A stretch of DNA of 64,000 nucleotides from Alphaproteobacteria bacterium (GCA_013911655.1 JACESU010000002.1:128901-192900), one strand, 5' to 3'; shown: positions 9,547 through 18,853, counted from the first letter of the stretch. Numbers and translations are program-made. Notes: a model not told the origin generated them from the letters alone.

Positions 9547-10530
9547 CTAAAGGGATCGGTTTTCTTTGTGGCCGTTACTTCTATAATGTTCTAATGCAAA
9601 TATTAGTGGATCAAGATTATGGGTTTGAGCATGGGCTGCAATATCAGAATTGTGGGCGACATAACGATGAGGGGAGAAATTTTTAGGATAGGACACAAAA
9701 CGCTGTTCTTGTTGTCCCCACGTTAAATAGTGATGTTGAGCAAAAGAAAATTGTTCTGAGACTCTTTTTGTGGCTACACATGCAAAAACATCCAGATTGT
9801 GGTGTAAGTACTGATCGGGATCAAAATCTTTTGGTAAATTATGTCTTTGCTTAATGCCTCTTACAAAAGTATCCAGCAAATGGACGCGTGTCATATGATA
9901 GGCTTCTATGGGGATATTTTTGGATTGAGCGTACCGAACCATGTCGTTTATATTTCCTATTAAATCATCACTAAAAATCATGAAAGTTGGGTTGATTTTA
10001 GCCAAGTTAAAAAAGGCTTCGGCATAAAGGTTTTTGGGTTGTCCCGCTGTGTAAATGATGCCGTTATTAAAACCTGCGTGTGGGTTGTGGCATAAAGTAG
10101 TGCCATTAAAGTGTTTAAACCGTACCCTTGAAAAGGGAATGCCTGCTTGCTCTGCATGTTCGTGGCCGTTATCAGGGGTCATGTGAGGTCCCCAGTATAA
10201 GCATCTTTTTGTCAAGCCAAACATAAATACTTTTCCAGAATCTCCATTTATACAATGTTTAATTCCTGTTGTCGTTTGAGCGATGTCTGGTTCAAGCATC
10301 CGATGTGACTGATGTGAGGGTGCCAAATATTTAAAAGTGCTGGGTGTATGGTGGATGTTCAAGAGAATGTTCTCATCAATATCAAATAAAACCACCATGC
10401 CAGCACGTTTGTTTTTAAGAGAAATTTCCTTCAGTGAGTGAATTTCTGTAATAGAAGCGTGAGTGGTAGTGAAGCAAGTAAAAAAAGCAGCTAAAAACAA
10501 AAAAGCTCGAGTAAAGGGTCCTTGGGTCAT
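9547..10530 (-). CDS. Exported DUF2608/HAD-like protein with two EGR repeats
   Basis: This 327-residue paralogue of the gene at 7177 starts with a signal peptide (cleavage near residue 25). Motifs: D50-I-D52 in LFDIDENIL, T107 in FGLTKR, K166 and D188-D189 in IFSDD. Two repeats (FDPDQYLHHNLDV and FSPHRYVAHNSDI) close the protein, the last ending HKENRSL. It has one repeat fewer than its neighbour. There is no good Shine-Dalgarno sequence before the ATG. HAD-type phosphatase or related hydrolase activity is plausible, since all four motif positions are kept, but the substrate is unknown. Confidence 0.75.
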   Translation of the reverse strand: MTQGPFTRAFLFLAAFFTCFTTTHASITEIHSLKEISLKNKRAGMVVLFDIDENILLNIHHTPSTFKYLAPSHQSHRMLEPDIAQTTTGIKHCINGDSGKVFMFGLTKRCLYWGPHMTPDNGHEHAEQAGIPFSRVRFKHFNGTTLCHNPHAGFNNGIIYTAGQPKNLYAEAFFNLAKINPTFMIFSDDLIGNINDMVRYAQSKNIPIEAYHMTRVHLLDTFVRGIKQRHNLPKDFDPDQYLHHNLDVFACVATKRVSEQFSFAQHHYLTWGQQEQRFVSYPKNFSPHRYVAHNSDIAAHAQTHNLDPLIFALEHYRSNGHKENRSL

Positions 10531-10629
10531 CTTGGGGTTCTCTTAAAGGTTTAAAATAAAACAAAATTATAATAACTTTACTACATAGTGTTACATTTTA
10601 AATGTAGTAGTAATTTCATGTAAGTTTTT

Positions 10630-12234
10630 TCATTTGTAGAGTCTGTTTTCTAACACAGAGCCGTTTGTTTCATAGTGTTCGCGGGCAAAGCGCTCGACAT
10701 CAAGTTCTGGATGGTCTGCAAGATAAAGGCTGATATCCAAATGTATCTCAAGATAACGTTGAGGGTTAAAATCTTGGGGGAGTGCGGTTCTGCAACGACG
10801 ATTTTCTTGAAGGCCACAGGTTGTGATATGCCACAAAGCAAAAGCGTTAGGATTTTGCTTTGTCCGCGCTACAGCTGCAACATCGGGGTTAAGCGCAAGA
10901 TAGATCTCTGGATTAAAATCGTTAAATCTATCATCACGATAAGCGCGGTTTTCCCTAATACCACAAGACTTAAAGTGTTCCTTTGCAAATGCCAAGGGAT
11001 CAGGTTTAGTTTGTGAAACCTTTGCGACATCTGGGTTCAAAACGAGATAAGAAACGGGATCAAAATCATCTGGAAACGTGAATCTACGTTCTTCGTGGCG
11101 ACCAAATTTAGCAAAGTGATTTTTTAAGAAGAGTGTTTTTTCGTTTCCAGCCAGATTCTTAGAGGCATCTTCCAAATCGGGGTTATAAGCTAGATACGCC
11201 TCTGGCACAAAAAAAGAGGGAAGGCACCACTGACGTCTTTCCGTGCGACCGTAGTTCATAAAGTGATCACTTGCAAAAGAGAGGGCATTATGGTGACGTT
11301 GTGCCTCAATACGAATATCCTCATTCAAAGAGAGGTAAAGTTCCGGATCAAACTCGGGTGGCAGCGTAAGGCACTGGCCTTGAGGTACCCACTCGTCCTG
11401 ATTAACGGTTTGAATTCGTGTCACAGTAGGAGCCAAAATGCCGCGATCGATAAGGTTTTGTTCTTTGGCTTGCAACCAACCGATATTACGTGCAAGAGAC
11501 GTGTAGCACCCATGTCTGTATGCATCAGTGTCGTCAACACCAGACACGACCCCCCAGGTCGCGTGCCCACCGTTTTGGAGGGAGACATAAAGAGGAGAGC
11601 CACTGTCACCAACTACAGGCACCATCATATCTTTATCAAGGATCGTATTGGATAGTCTGACATCAAGACCGTCGGGTAGGGGAGCATCTGTATCGTTTCG
11701 CATGTTGCTGGCATAATTGACAAAAGTACGTCCATAAAGAACGCTGTGAGAGCGATTTTTATGAACGCCTTGGTTCTTGAGCTTGATATTAGGTGAATGG
11801 CTTAGGGAATGGGCGATGACCCCTTCAGGGTATCCGTAGTTTGCATCAATGGGAACATTTTGAACGGCAACAGGAAGACAGGGAGCGTTGCCGTCTGGAT
11901 GTACGACATCGCGGTCAAGCACGAAGAGACGCAAATCTCCTGATGCAACGTCTAAGCCAGGTCTGTCAATGCTATGGATGACGCGGTAGTTCTGACCGTA
12001 AAAGGAAATGCCCATGTTTTCTCCCTTGTCCCCAAAGGATTGATGATGGGCAGTGACAGCAAGACGTGGACTAATAAGCGCGGCTTGACAAGAGTCTGCA
12101 AGCCCCATAGAGGCAGATCTGTTAAGAGCAACACCATCACGAAGGTCATTTATGTCTGAAGTATTGTAGAAATGTCCAGCATTTACGGTGCCAACGCTCA
12201 GGATCAATACAAGTGACAAAGAAGAGTGTTTCAT
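10630..12234 (-). CDS. Secreted trypsin-like serine protease with five EGR repeats
   Basis: This 534-residue protein has a signal peptide ending at about residue 19 and the mature start GHFYN. The triad is H64 (VTAHHQ), D100 (SGDLRLFV) and S211 (VVGDSGSP). Five repeats follow from about residue 290, opening FDPELYLSLNEDI, FVPEAYLAYNPDL, FDPVSYLVLNPDV, FNPEIYLALNPDV and FNPQRYLEIHLDI. The closest relative is the next gene, 12439-14052, which shares repeat number and long identical stretches (SIDRPGL, HSLSHSPN), so the two look like a tandem duplication. Gene spacing of about 200 bases suggests separate transcription. Confidence 0.85.
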   Translation of the reverse strand: MKHSSLSLVLILSVGTVNAGHFYNTSDINDLRDGVALNRSASMGLADSCQAALISPRLAVTAHHQSFGDKGENMGISFYGQNYRVIHSIDRPGLDVASGDLRLFVLDRDVVHPDGNAPCLPVAVQNVPIDANYGYPEGVIAHSLSHSPNIKLKNQGVHKNRSHSVLYGRTFVNYASNMRNDTDAPLPDGLDVRLSNTILDKDMMVPVVGDSGSPLYVSLQNGGHATWGVVSGVDDTDAYRHGCYTSLARNIGWLQAKEQNLIDRGILAPTVTRIQTVNQDEWVPQGQCLTLPPEFDPELYLSLNEDIRIEAQRHHNALSFASDHFMNYGRTERRQWCLPSFFVPEAYLAYNPDLEDASKNLAGNEKTLFLKNHFAKFGRHEERRFTFPDDFDPVSYLVLNPDVAKVSQTKPDPLAFAKEHFKSCGIRENRAYRDDRFNDFNPEIYLALNPDVAAVARTKQNPNAFALWHITTCGLQENRRCRTALPQDFNPQRYLEIHLDISLYLADHPELDVERFAREHYETNGSVLENRLYK

Positions 12235-12363
12235 GAAAGTCTCTATAAAATTTCATCTTAAGAAATATATGGCACTTGATTTCTTTATTGTCAAATATTT
12301 TAAGGTAAAGGCCATTCTTTTATGGAAAAGGAGCATTGTGCTGTGAGCAAAGGAAATTTGTAT

Positions 12364-12398
12364 ATTTCTTGAAGGGGTAGCCCTCCCCGCCAAGAAAT
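12364..12398. other. Stem-loop between two protease genes
   Basis: ATTTCTTG at 12364-12371 pairs with CAAGAAAT at 12391-12398, with an inner GGGG/CCCC pairing. It lies downstream of the gene at 12439. No T-run follows on either strand, so it is not a typical intrinsic terminator; it could be an RNA-stabilising hairpin. Confidence 0.5.
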
Positions 12399-12438
12399 AA
12401 GGGAGTGTATTTTTTGAAAGTATATTTAGAAAATTTTT

Positions 12439-14052
12439 CTATCTATAAATTCTTCCTTCTAAAGCTGCTCCTCGTGTTTGATAATGTGTTTTTGCAAAAG
12501 TGATGGGATCAAGGTCTGGATTGCAAATTAAGTGCACGTCAATATCCCCATGAAGGGCACGATAACGCACGGGATCAAAATCTTGAGGTAAAGGGATTTT
12601 GCATGAGCGTCCTTCTTTTAAAGCAAAAAGAGAAAAATACCAGCGGGCAAAAGTGAGGGGATTGGGTTGGGTTCCGGCAATTTGTGCAACATCTGGATTC
12701 AAGGCAAGAAAAACTTCAGGATCAAAATCTTTGAATCTCTCGTCTATAAAGGCACGTTTTTCTCTGATGCCGCAAGAAATAAAGTGTGTCTTTGCAAAGG
12801 AAAAGGGATGAGGTGTTTGATAAGCTGCTTCGGCAACGTCTGGATTAAGAGTGAGATAGGTCAAGGGATCAAAGTCACTATCAGGAAAGGAAAAACTGCG
12901 TCCTTCGTGACGACCAAATCTAGCGAAGTGATGTGTGAGAAAGAGGCTTTTTTGTTCGTCCGATAAGTCTTTAAGAGGCTGGTCTAAGTCTGGGTTGTAG
13001 GCTAAGTAGGCAAAGGCATTGAATGAAGAGGGAAGGCGCCACATTCTTTTTTCCATGCGGCCATGATTCACATAATGTGTTGTCGCGAAAGCAGTCGCGG
13101 ACGTATTGAGCATGTTTTGTGACGCTATTTGAATGTCTGGATGTAGGGCAAGATATAATTGAGGATCAAACTCGACAGGCAGCGTAAGGCACTGGCTTTG
13201 TATCTCCCATTCGTCTTGAGCGGCGGTTGTAATACGGACGACATTTTGGGGTAAGAGTCCTCGATTAATGAGAGCTTGCTCTTTGTTTTGAAGCCATCCA
13301 ATATTCACGGAAAGGGAGGTGTACGCTGCGTAAGTGCCTTGTCCACTTGGATCTACACCGGACATGACACCCCATATGGCATTGCTGCCGTTTTTTAACG
13401 AGACATAAAGAGGAGAGCCGCTATCGCCGCCAATGGGCACCATCATGTCTTTGTCAGTGATGGTTTTTGACGTAAGGACATTTAGGCTGTCATGCATAGG
13501 AACGTCAGAATCATTACGCCCGGCGCTGGCAAAGCTTACATGAACGCGACCATAAAGAATGCTGTGATATCCATTACCCCTTGCGTTCTGATTTTTTAGT
13601 TTAACGTTAGGAGAGTGGCTTAAAGAATGAGTGATTACACCGTTTGGATACCCATCCATGGGGCCAATGAGGTGATTTTGAGTCGCCACAGGTAGGCAAG
13701 GGTTTTTTCCATCAGGGTGCACAACATCACGGTCAAGAACAAAAAGTCGTAAGTCACCTGACGTCACACGCAGGCCTGGCCGGTCGATGCTGTGAATCAC
13801 TCGGTATTGTTGTCCGTAAAAAGACATGACCATGTTTTCAGGTCTATCACCAGCACTGGCGTGAGGTGCCGTGACAGCAAGGCGTGGGCTGACCAGTGTG
13901 GCTTGTTGGTCATCGGAAAATCCCATGGAGGTAGATCTATTAAGCGCTTTACCATCCCGCAAGTCGTTGGGATCTGAAGTATTATAAAAATGTCCGGCGT
14001 ATAAAGAAGAGGCGCTGAGTAAAAAAAATAGAGCAAAGGAGGGGATTCTCAT
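12439..14052 (-). CDS. Secreted trypsin-like serine protease with five EGR repeats
   Basis: This 537-residue protein has a signal peptide ending near residue 19 and the mature start GHFYN. Triad: H64 (VTAPHA), D100 (SGDLRLFV) and S211 (GGDSGSP). Five repeats run from about residue 295 to the C-terminus, opening FDPQLYLALHPDI, FNAFAYLAYNPDL, FDPLTYLTLNPDV, FDPEVFLALNPDV and FDPVRYRALHGDI. It is the nearest paralogue of 10630-12234 and probably arose by duplication. The start has no clear Shine-Dalgarno sequence. Function: exported endoprotease, substrate unknown. Confidence 0.85.
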   Translation of the reverse strand: MRIPSFALFFLLSASSLYAGHFYNTSDPNDLRDGKALNRSTSMGFSDDQQATLVSPRLAVTAPHASAGDRPENMVMSFYGQQYRVIHSIDRPGLRVTSGDLRLFVLDRDVVHPDGKNPCLPVATQNHLIGPMDGYPNGVITHSLSHSPNVKLKNQNARGNGYHSILYGRVHVSFASAGRNDSDVPMHDSLNVLTSKTITDKDMMVPIGGDSGSPLYVSLKNGSNAIWGVMSGVDPSGQGTYAAYTSLSVNIGWLQNKEQALINRGLLPQNVVRITTAAQDEWEIQSQCLTLPVEFDPQLYLALHPDIQIASQNMLNTSATAFATTHYVNHGRMEKRMWRLPSSFNAFAYLAYNPDLDQPLKDLSDEQKSLFLTHHFARFGRHEGRSFSFPDSDFDPLTYLTLNPDVAEAAYQTPHPFSFAKTHFISCGIREKRAFIDERFKDFDPEVFLALNPDVAQIAGTQPNPLTFARWYFSLFALKEGRSCKIPLPQDFDPVRYRALHGDIDVHLICNPDLDPITFAKTHYQTRGAALEGRIYR

Positions 14053-14181
14053 GATGATAGGATCGAGAAAATTTTTCCAACAAATACAATATTAGATGAT
14101 TTTTTGTCAAGTGTTCTATTTTGTAAGCACTTGTTACGTAAAAGCCATATCTATCTAAGAGTGAGTTACCTTCAGGACGGT

Positions 14182-16218
14182 TTAGTAAGTCCTTCCTTCT
14201 AAAAGTGCCCCCCGCGTTTGATAGTGCTTTATGGCAAATCGTTGACGTTCTTCTCCAGGGTAAGAAGCAAGAAAAGCCGCAATATCTGGATTCTTTGCAA
14301 GATACCTCTCTACCGTAAAATCATGGGGTAGAGATTTTTTATAATCACGCCTTTCTAGAATGCCACGTCGTCTGTAGTGGTTCAAGGCGAAGGTCAAGGA
14401 ATCAGACTCTCTTGCTGCTACGGGACGTAAATCAGGATTTAATGCAAGATAGCAAGCAGCGTCAAAATCTTCTGGTAACGCATAGGGTCGTCCTTCTTTG
14501 TATCCGTATTGGATGAAATGATTCAATAAATAACGCCCCCACTCAGAGGAAGATAGGTGCCTGGTTGCTTTTCTAAGATCTGGATTAAAGCCAAAATAAC
14601 AACGAAGGTCAAACGTAGCGGGTATGCTGTGGGGTCTGCCTTCTTTTTGACCAAATCGTATGTAATGGAAAGTAAGGAAATGATCCTGATGTGATTTTTC
14701 CATTGTGCGTGTTGCATCTCTCAAGTCTTTGAAGAGCTCAGCATATTTTTGAGGTTGAAAGTCTGCTGAAAGACCATAAGTGCGACCTTCTTTATGCCCA
14801 TTAAAGGCAAAGTGTTGTTTGGAAAAAGCCTTTTTGTCTTTGATAGAAAGGGATGTTGTGTGGGCGTCTAGATCTTCATTGAAGCCAAGATAGGCCGACC
14901 AGTTAAAGGGCGTGGGCAGAGCATAAGCACGCCCCTCGTATCGTCCAGTGCGCGCATAGTGTTTTTGTAAGACATCTTTTGTTTCCGTAGTTGGGACTGA
15001 TTTTGCCAAAGGGACGAGGTCTTGATTAAGGGCAAGATAAGTAGCCCAACAGAAATTTTCTGGCATGGAAAAAAAGCGGCTTTCATTTTTTCCATACTGT
15101 ATGTAGTGTAGCTTAAGAAGTTTTTCTCTTAGTTTTGATGGTGTAGAGGGGATCGCTTTCTCCAAGTCGGGATTGAAAGCAATGTAGTGCTTCTGTTTAA
15201 ACGAGGTGGGGAGATCTGTGGCTCTATGCTCGCGTTTACCATGTCTTAAAAAGTGGTTTTTTACCTCTGTATCAAGATTATTTGTTTTATGAAAAGCGAG
15301 TGCAATATCAGGATTCAAAGCGAGGTAAAGGTCAGTATCAAAGTTGCGAGGCAAAGCAAGGCTATCTTTTCTTGTTAAATCCCAGTCTTGTTGGCTCACG
15401 GTTTTGATGCGTACGGTGGAAGCAGGTAAAACGCCTTGGTTAATCAAGTCCTGTTCTTTTCGTTGTAACCAAGAAATGTTGCACGCTAAAGATGTGTAGC
15501 AGCCAAATTTGTGCGCATTTGTTGCGTCCACACAAGAAAGAGCCCCCCACAAAGCGTATCCCCCATTTTTTAAAGGGACATAAAGAGGTGATCCACTATC
15601 CCCTTTGATGGGGGTCATCAGATCGCAGTCTTTGTCTGTACTCATATAAACGTCAATAGTGTCCTTAAAAGCAGTATCATGATGGGAAGACGCAAGAGGG
15701 GCTTTATTTACAAAGGTGCGGCCATAAAGAATGCTTTTGTTGCGAGAGGGGTCTTTTTGTCCTGCGAGTTTAAAGCAAGGAGAGTGACTGATGGCATGAG
15801 CGACAAAAGCATGACTGTCCCCAAAGCTTTTTCCCATGGAGCGCGTTTGTGTGGCGATAGGGCAAAAGGCTTCTCCGTCTGGCAAAACAATGTCTCGATC
15901 AAGGACATAGAGGGTCAAATCACCTAAGCCAATTTTCAAATCGGGGCGGTCAATGGTGCGAATGATTTTGCACTGCTGTCCATAAAAGGAAATAGATTTA
16001 TTGACGGGGATATCCCCATATCCTTGATGGCGCGCCGTAACAGCAAGTCTAGGGCTAATAAGGGTTGCTTGTTCGGTGTCGGCAAGACCAAGGCGAAGAG
16101 CTTTATTAAGAACAGCGCCGTCTTGGAGCTCGTCAAGTGAGGTAGCATTATACAAGTTAAAAGCATTCGATGAGACGCTTATGCTCATAAAGAGAGAAAG
16201 TATAAGAATTTTTTTCAT
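14182..16218 (-). CDS. Secreted trypsin-like serine protease with eight EGR repeats
   Basis: The ATG at 16218 (signal peptide MKKILILSLFMSISVSSNA) is chosen over an upstream TTG at 16278. The protein is 678 residues, the longest of the local protease set. The triad is H64 (VTARHQ), D100 (LGDLTLYV) and S208 (IKGDSGSP). The mature N-terminus is FNLYN instead of the GHFYN of its paralogues. Eight repeats follow from about residue 295, with openings such as FDTDLYLALNPDI, FCWATYLALNQDL, FDAACYLALNPDL and FTVERYLAKNPDI. Repeat number thus varies from five to eight between otherwise similar proteases, pointing to expansion by unit duplication. Confidence 0.85.
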   Translation of the reverse strand: MKKILILSLFMSISVSSNAFNLYNATSLDELQDGAVLNKALRLGLADTEQATLISPRLAVTARHQGYGDIPVNKSISFYGQQCKIIRTIDRPDLKIGLGDLTLYVLDRDIVLPDGEAFCPIATQTRSMGKSFGDSHAFVAHAISHSPCFKLAGQKDPSRNKSILYGRTFVNKAPLASSHHDTAFKDTIDVYMSTDKDCDLMTPIKGDSGSPLYVPLKNGGYALWGALSCVDATNAHKFGCYTSLACNISWLQRKEQDLINQGVLPASTVRIKTVSQQDWDLTRKDSLALPRNFDTDLYLALNPDIALAFHKTNNLDTEVKNHFLRHGKREHRATDLPTSFKQKHYIAFNPDLEKAIPSTPSKLREKLLKLHYIQYGKNESRFFSMPENFCWATYLALNQDLVPLAKSVPTTETKDVLQKHYARTGRYEGRAYALPTPFNWSAYLGFNEDLDAHTTSLSIKDKKAFSKQHFAFNGHKEGRTYGLSADFQPQKYAELFKDLRDATRTMEKSHQDHFLTFHYIRFGQKEGRPHSIPATFDLRCYFGFNPDLRKATRHLSSSEWGRYLLNHFIQYGYKEGRPYALPEDFDAACYLALNPDLRPVAARESDSLTFALNHYRRRGILERRDYKKSLPHDFTVERYLAKNPDIAAFLASYPGEERQRFAIKHYQTRGALLEGRTY

Positions 16219-16365
16219 GAAGAGTGAAACTAGTAATGCATTTTTATCTTTTATACATACTTTCTTACCTTTTGTCAAAAAAAAGAGATGTCCCTAGATA
16301 GTAAAAGTGCCTGCGTTCCAAGGAAGTGTATTTCTAGGTGAGTCTTTTACTTTCTAAAACTTCCT

Positions 16366-16393
16366 TTGACGATAGCCCGACATTTTTTGTAAA
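16366..16393 (+). promoter_or_regulatory. Candidate upp promoter
   Basis: TTGACG at 16366-16371 and TGTAAA at 16388-16393 are spaced by 16 bases, 30 bases before the upp ATG. The -10 match is modest. Confidence 0.4.
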
Positions 16394-16422
16394 GTGTCAG
16401 CGGTGTGAAAAGGTAAAAAAAC

Positions 16423-17061
16423 ATGAAATATCATAATCTTCATATCTTAGAGCATCCGCTCATTCAAAATAAGCTCGCGTGCATGCGCGATAAACAGACG
16501 AATAAACCAACATTTCGACGCCTATTAAAAGAGATTGCTCTTTTAATGGGGTATGAAGTGACTAGACATCTTAAGACCGTTGAGACAGTAGTCGAGACAC
16601 CCGTATCCCAGGCAAAAGTGCGAAAAATGCAAGAGAACTGTTTAGCGGTTGTGCCCATTTTGCGGGCAGGCATTGGTATGGCGGAAGGCCTTTTAGAATT
16701 GTTTCCTTTGGCGCATGAGGGGCATATAGGTCTTTTTCGGGACCCTATTACAAAAACGCCTGTGGAATATCTTGTGAAACTGCCAACCGTTGAGGGAAAG
16801 ATTTTTATTCTTGTCGATCCCATGGTGGCAACGGGACACTCTGCAGCTTACGCCGTTGATCTTTTGAAGGATCGCGGGGTCAGTGCTTCTCGTATTTTGT
16901 TTCTAGCCCTTGTTTCTGCACCTGAGGGATTAAAAGTCTTTTTTGAAAAACATCCTGATGTGGCCGTTTATACCGCGGCGGTTGATAGTCATCTAGATGA
17001 GCATGCTTATATCGTGCCAGGCCTTGGTGATGCGGGGGATCGCCTTTTTGGAACGTGGTAA
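16423..17061 (+). CDS. upp: Uracil phosphoribosyltransferase
   Basis: This 212-residue enzyme converts uracil and PRPP to UMP in the cytoplasm (pyrimidine salvage). The PRPP-binding loop [11 protein letters not shown] lies at residues 131-141, the RAGIGM segment at 81-86, and the C-terminal uracil-binding signature [16 protein letters not shown] closes the protein, all as in bacterial Upp of about 208 residues. It stands alone between the protease island and the patatin gene. Salvage of host uracil would suit an intracellular life, but that is inference. Confidence 0.95.
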   Translation: MKYHNLHILEHPLIQNKLACMRDKQTNKPTFRRLLKEIALLMGYEVTRHLKTVETVVETPVSQAKVRKMQENCLAVVPILRAGIGMAEGLLELFPLAHEGHIGLFRDPITKTPVEYLVKLPTVEGKIFILVDPMVATGHSAAYAVDLLKDRGVSASRILFLALVSAPEGLKVFFEKHPDVAVYTAAVDSHLDEHAYIVPGLGDAGDRLFGTW

Positions 17062-17172
17062 TAATTGTGGCATCACGCGCATTCGTTTAGGAATTGGTAA
17101 GGATTTGTTGATAGAAATGAATGGCCTTTTAAGCGAAAGAGGTTAAGAGAAGAAATCAATAAATCTTAACGT

Positions 17173-17201
17173 TTGCTTAACATCAAACAGTGTACTATAG
17201 T
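17173..17201 (+). promoter_or_regulatory. Candidate promoter of the patatin-like gene
   Basis: TTGCTT at 17173-17178 and TATAGT at 17196-17201 are spaced by 17 bases. The ATG at 17235 follows with a strong GGGAGGA ribosome site at 17223-17229. Confidence 0.55.
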
Positions 17202-17234
17202 GTTTTGGTCATAGAAATAAATGGGAGGATCAAC

Positions 17235-18401
17235 ATGACTAAGAAGAACGGAAAATATCAACGAATTGGACTTTCTTGCCAAGGTGGTGGCTCACTAGGT
17301 GCTTACCACATCGGCGCTTATAAAGCGATGGCAGAGGCTGGGTATCATCCTGATATCGTTTCTGGTATTTCCATCGGCGCGTTTACGTCTGCAATTATTG
17401 CAGGTAACGAGCCAAATGACCGTGTGGCAAAGCTACAAGCATTCTGGGATACGATTTCATGGCCTGATGTGCCACAACTCCCTAATGCCAGCAACGAGAT
17501 GAAAAAATATCACAATACGCTCACATCGCTTCAAGGTTTCATCTTTGGTCAACCAAACTTCTTCGTGCCAAGAGTCCCAGGCCCTAAATTGCAAAAGCGT
17601 GGAACCTTGGCTGCCACAAGCTATTATGACACAAGCAAATTGCATGACACGTTGAAGGATTTTGTTGATTTTGACCGCATCAATAACAACAAAACACGGC
17701 TTCTTTTAGGCGCCACACGTGTAAAAGACGGCGAGCTTGTCTTCTTTGATAGCGCGAAACAAAAAATTGGTCCAGAACATGTAATGGCAAGCGGATCTAT
17801 GCCCCCAGGGTTTCCTGGTATGCGCATTGACGGTGACCTTTTTTGGGACGGTGGATGCGTTTCCAACACGCCTCTTGAAGGCATTTTCCAAGCTGAGCCA
17901 AAAGTTGACACCCTTTGCTTCATGGTTGACCTCTTTAATCCAGTGGGACAAGAGCCAGAGGACATGGATGATGTGGAAACACGCTCTAAGGATATCCTTT
18001 ACACAAGCCGTACAGCGCACCACATTGGTCATGTAAATAACCGCCATAACCTTCAAAAGGCGTTGTCTCATGTTTTGTCCAAGTTGCCTGACAATTTGAA
18101 GAATGATGCTGTTGTGAAAGAACTTAAAAGCTTTGCGACAGACTCAAACTTTGACATTGTCCATATCGTGTACGATGCCCCTGCTTACGAAGTTAAATCA
18201 AAGGACTGCGAGTTTTCTAAAGCGTCCATTCGTGACCGTGCAGATCATGGATATGTTGATATGCAAAAAGCATTGGATAAAAGCCCATGGGCGCAAGAAA
18301 TCCCATCTCATATTGGGTCTGTGGTCCACAAATTTATTAGCGGCACACATGTTTCGTCAAAGCACAAGTTTATCGAACCTGCTCACGAAACACCCAAGTA
18401 A
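17235..18401 (+). CDS. Patatin-like phospholipase with DUF3734-type C-terminus
   Basis: The ATG at 17235 is preferred over an upstream in-frame start at 17190 because GGGAGGA sits 6 bases before it. The 388-residue protein has the patatin glycine loop GGGSLGA (17-23), the nucleophile elbow GISIG with S46, and the catalytic aspartate D205 in FWDGGCVS, so the Ser-Asp dyad is complete. The C-terminal half resembles DUF3734 proteins of alphaproteobacteria, which are often found near PHB metabolism genes. No signal peptide is visible. It probably hydrolyses phospholipids or related esters; it could act on PHB-granule or host lipids, which the sequence cannot decide. A strong terminator follows. 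Confidence 0.85.
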   Translation: MTKKNGKYQRIGLSCQGGGSLGAYHIGAYKAMAEAGYHPDIVSGISIGAFTSAIIAGNEPNDRVAKLQAFWDTISWPDVPQLPNASNEMKKYHNTLTSLQGFIFGQPNFFVPRVPGPKLQKRGTLAATSYYDTSKLHDTLKDFVDFDRINNNKTRLLLGATRVKDGELVFFDSAKQKIGPEHVMASGSMPPGFPGMRIDGDLFWDGGCVSNTPLEGIFQAEPKVDTLCFMVDLFNPVGQEPEDMDDVETRSKDILYTSRTAHHIGHVNNRHNLQKALSHVLSKLPDNLKNDAVVKELKSFATDSNFDIVHIVYDAPAYEVKSKDCEFSKASIRDRADHGYVDMQKALDKSPWAQEIPSHIGSVVHKFISGTHVSSKHKFIEPAHETPK

Positions 18402-18420
18402 TAACCTATGTAAAAAAAAA

Positions 18421-18444
18421 CGGGCCACTGGCCCGTTTTTTTTT
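18421..18444 (+). terminator. Rho-independent terminator after the patatin-like gene
   Basis: CGGGCC (18421-18426) pairs with GGCCCG (18430-18435), preceded by nine A and followed by nine T. It lies 20 bases after the stop codon. Confidence 0.95.
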
Positions 18445-18490
18445 GCTTAGAAAATCCGACATCACACAACTAAATTTTGAAAGAACTCTT

Positions 18491-18853
18491 ATGAAAAAAA
18501 TACTGACAGGGATTATTATCTTGTTCACGGCTACAAGCACACTAATGGCGTCATCTGTGCAAATTTATAACCAAGGAATTCCCAATAGAGACGTGCAAAA
18601 CAAAAGTGTAAGACTTTATTTTCAAGCGTCTGGAACGAAGAATATTTTCAATCTTCCCTCTCAAGGAGGCAGTACAACCGTGAAGGTAGACTCAAAATCC
18701 TACAAACGTGTTTACATTTCTGTGCCTGACGACGAAATAGGAGATGTGACATGCCAGAACGTGCCAAGCAACTTTAGCAAATCAAAAAAATACAGTGTCG
18801 ACGTTGGGTACCACAATAACAAATGGACGCAACCCTATTGTCGGTTTAGATAA
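18491..18853 (+). CDS. Small secreted protein of unknown function
   Basis: The ATG at 18491 begins a signal peptide (MKKILTGIIILFTATSTLMA, cleavage near residue 20); an upstream TTG at 18443 overlaps the terminator and is rejected. The mature protein is about 100 residues, rich in Ser, Asn and Lys, with alternating hydrophobic residues suggesting a beta fold, and two cysteines (one in VTCQNV, one in PYCRFR) that could pair in the periplasm. The family was not recognised. It follows the patatin-like gene but is separated by its terminator, so it should have its own promoter. Confidence 0.6.
   Translation: MKKILTGIIILFTATSTLMASSVQIYNQGIPNRDVQNKSVRLYFQASGTKNIFNLPSQGGSTTVKVDSKSYKRVYISVPDDEIGDVTCQNVPSNFSKSKKYSVDVGYHNNKWTQPYCRFR

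Noticed and set aside
12364-12398. Stem-loop as an integron or transposon end
   Set aside because: Only one copy was seen, without a transposase or integrase and without target duplication.
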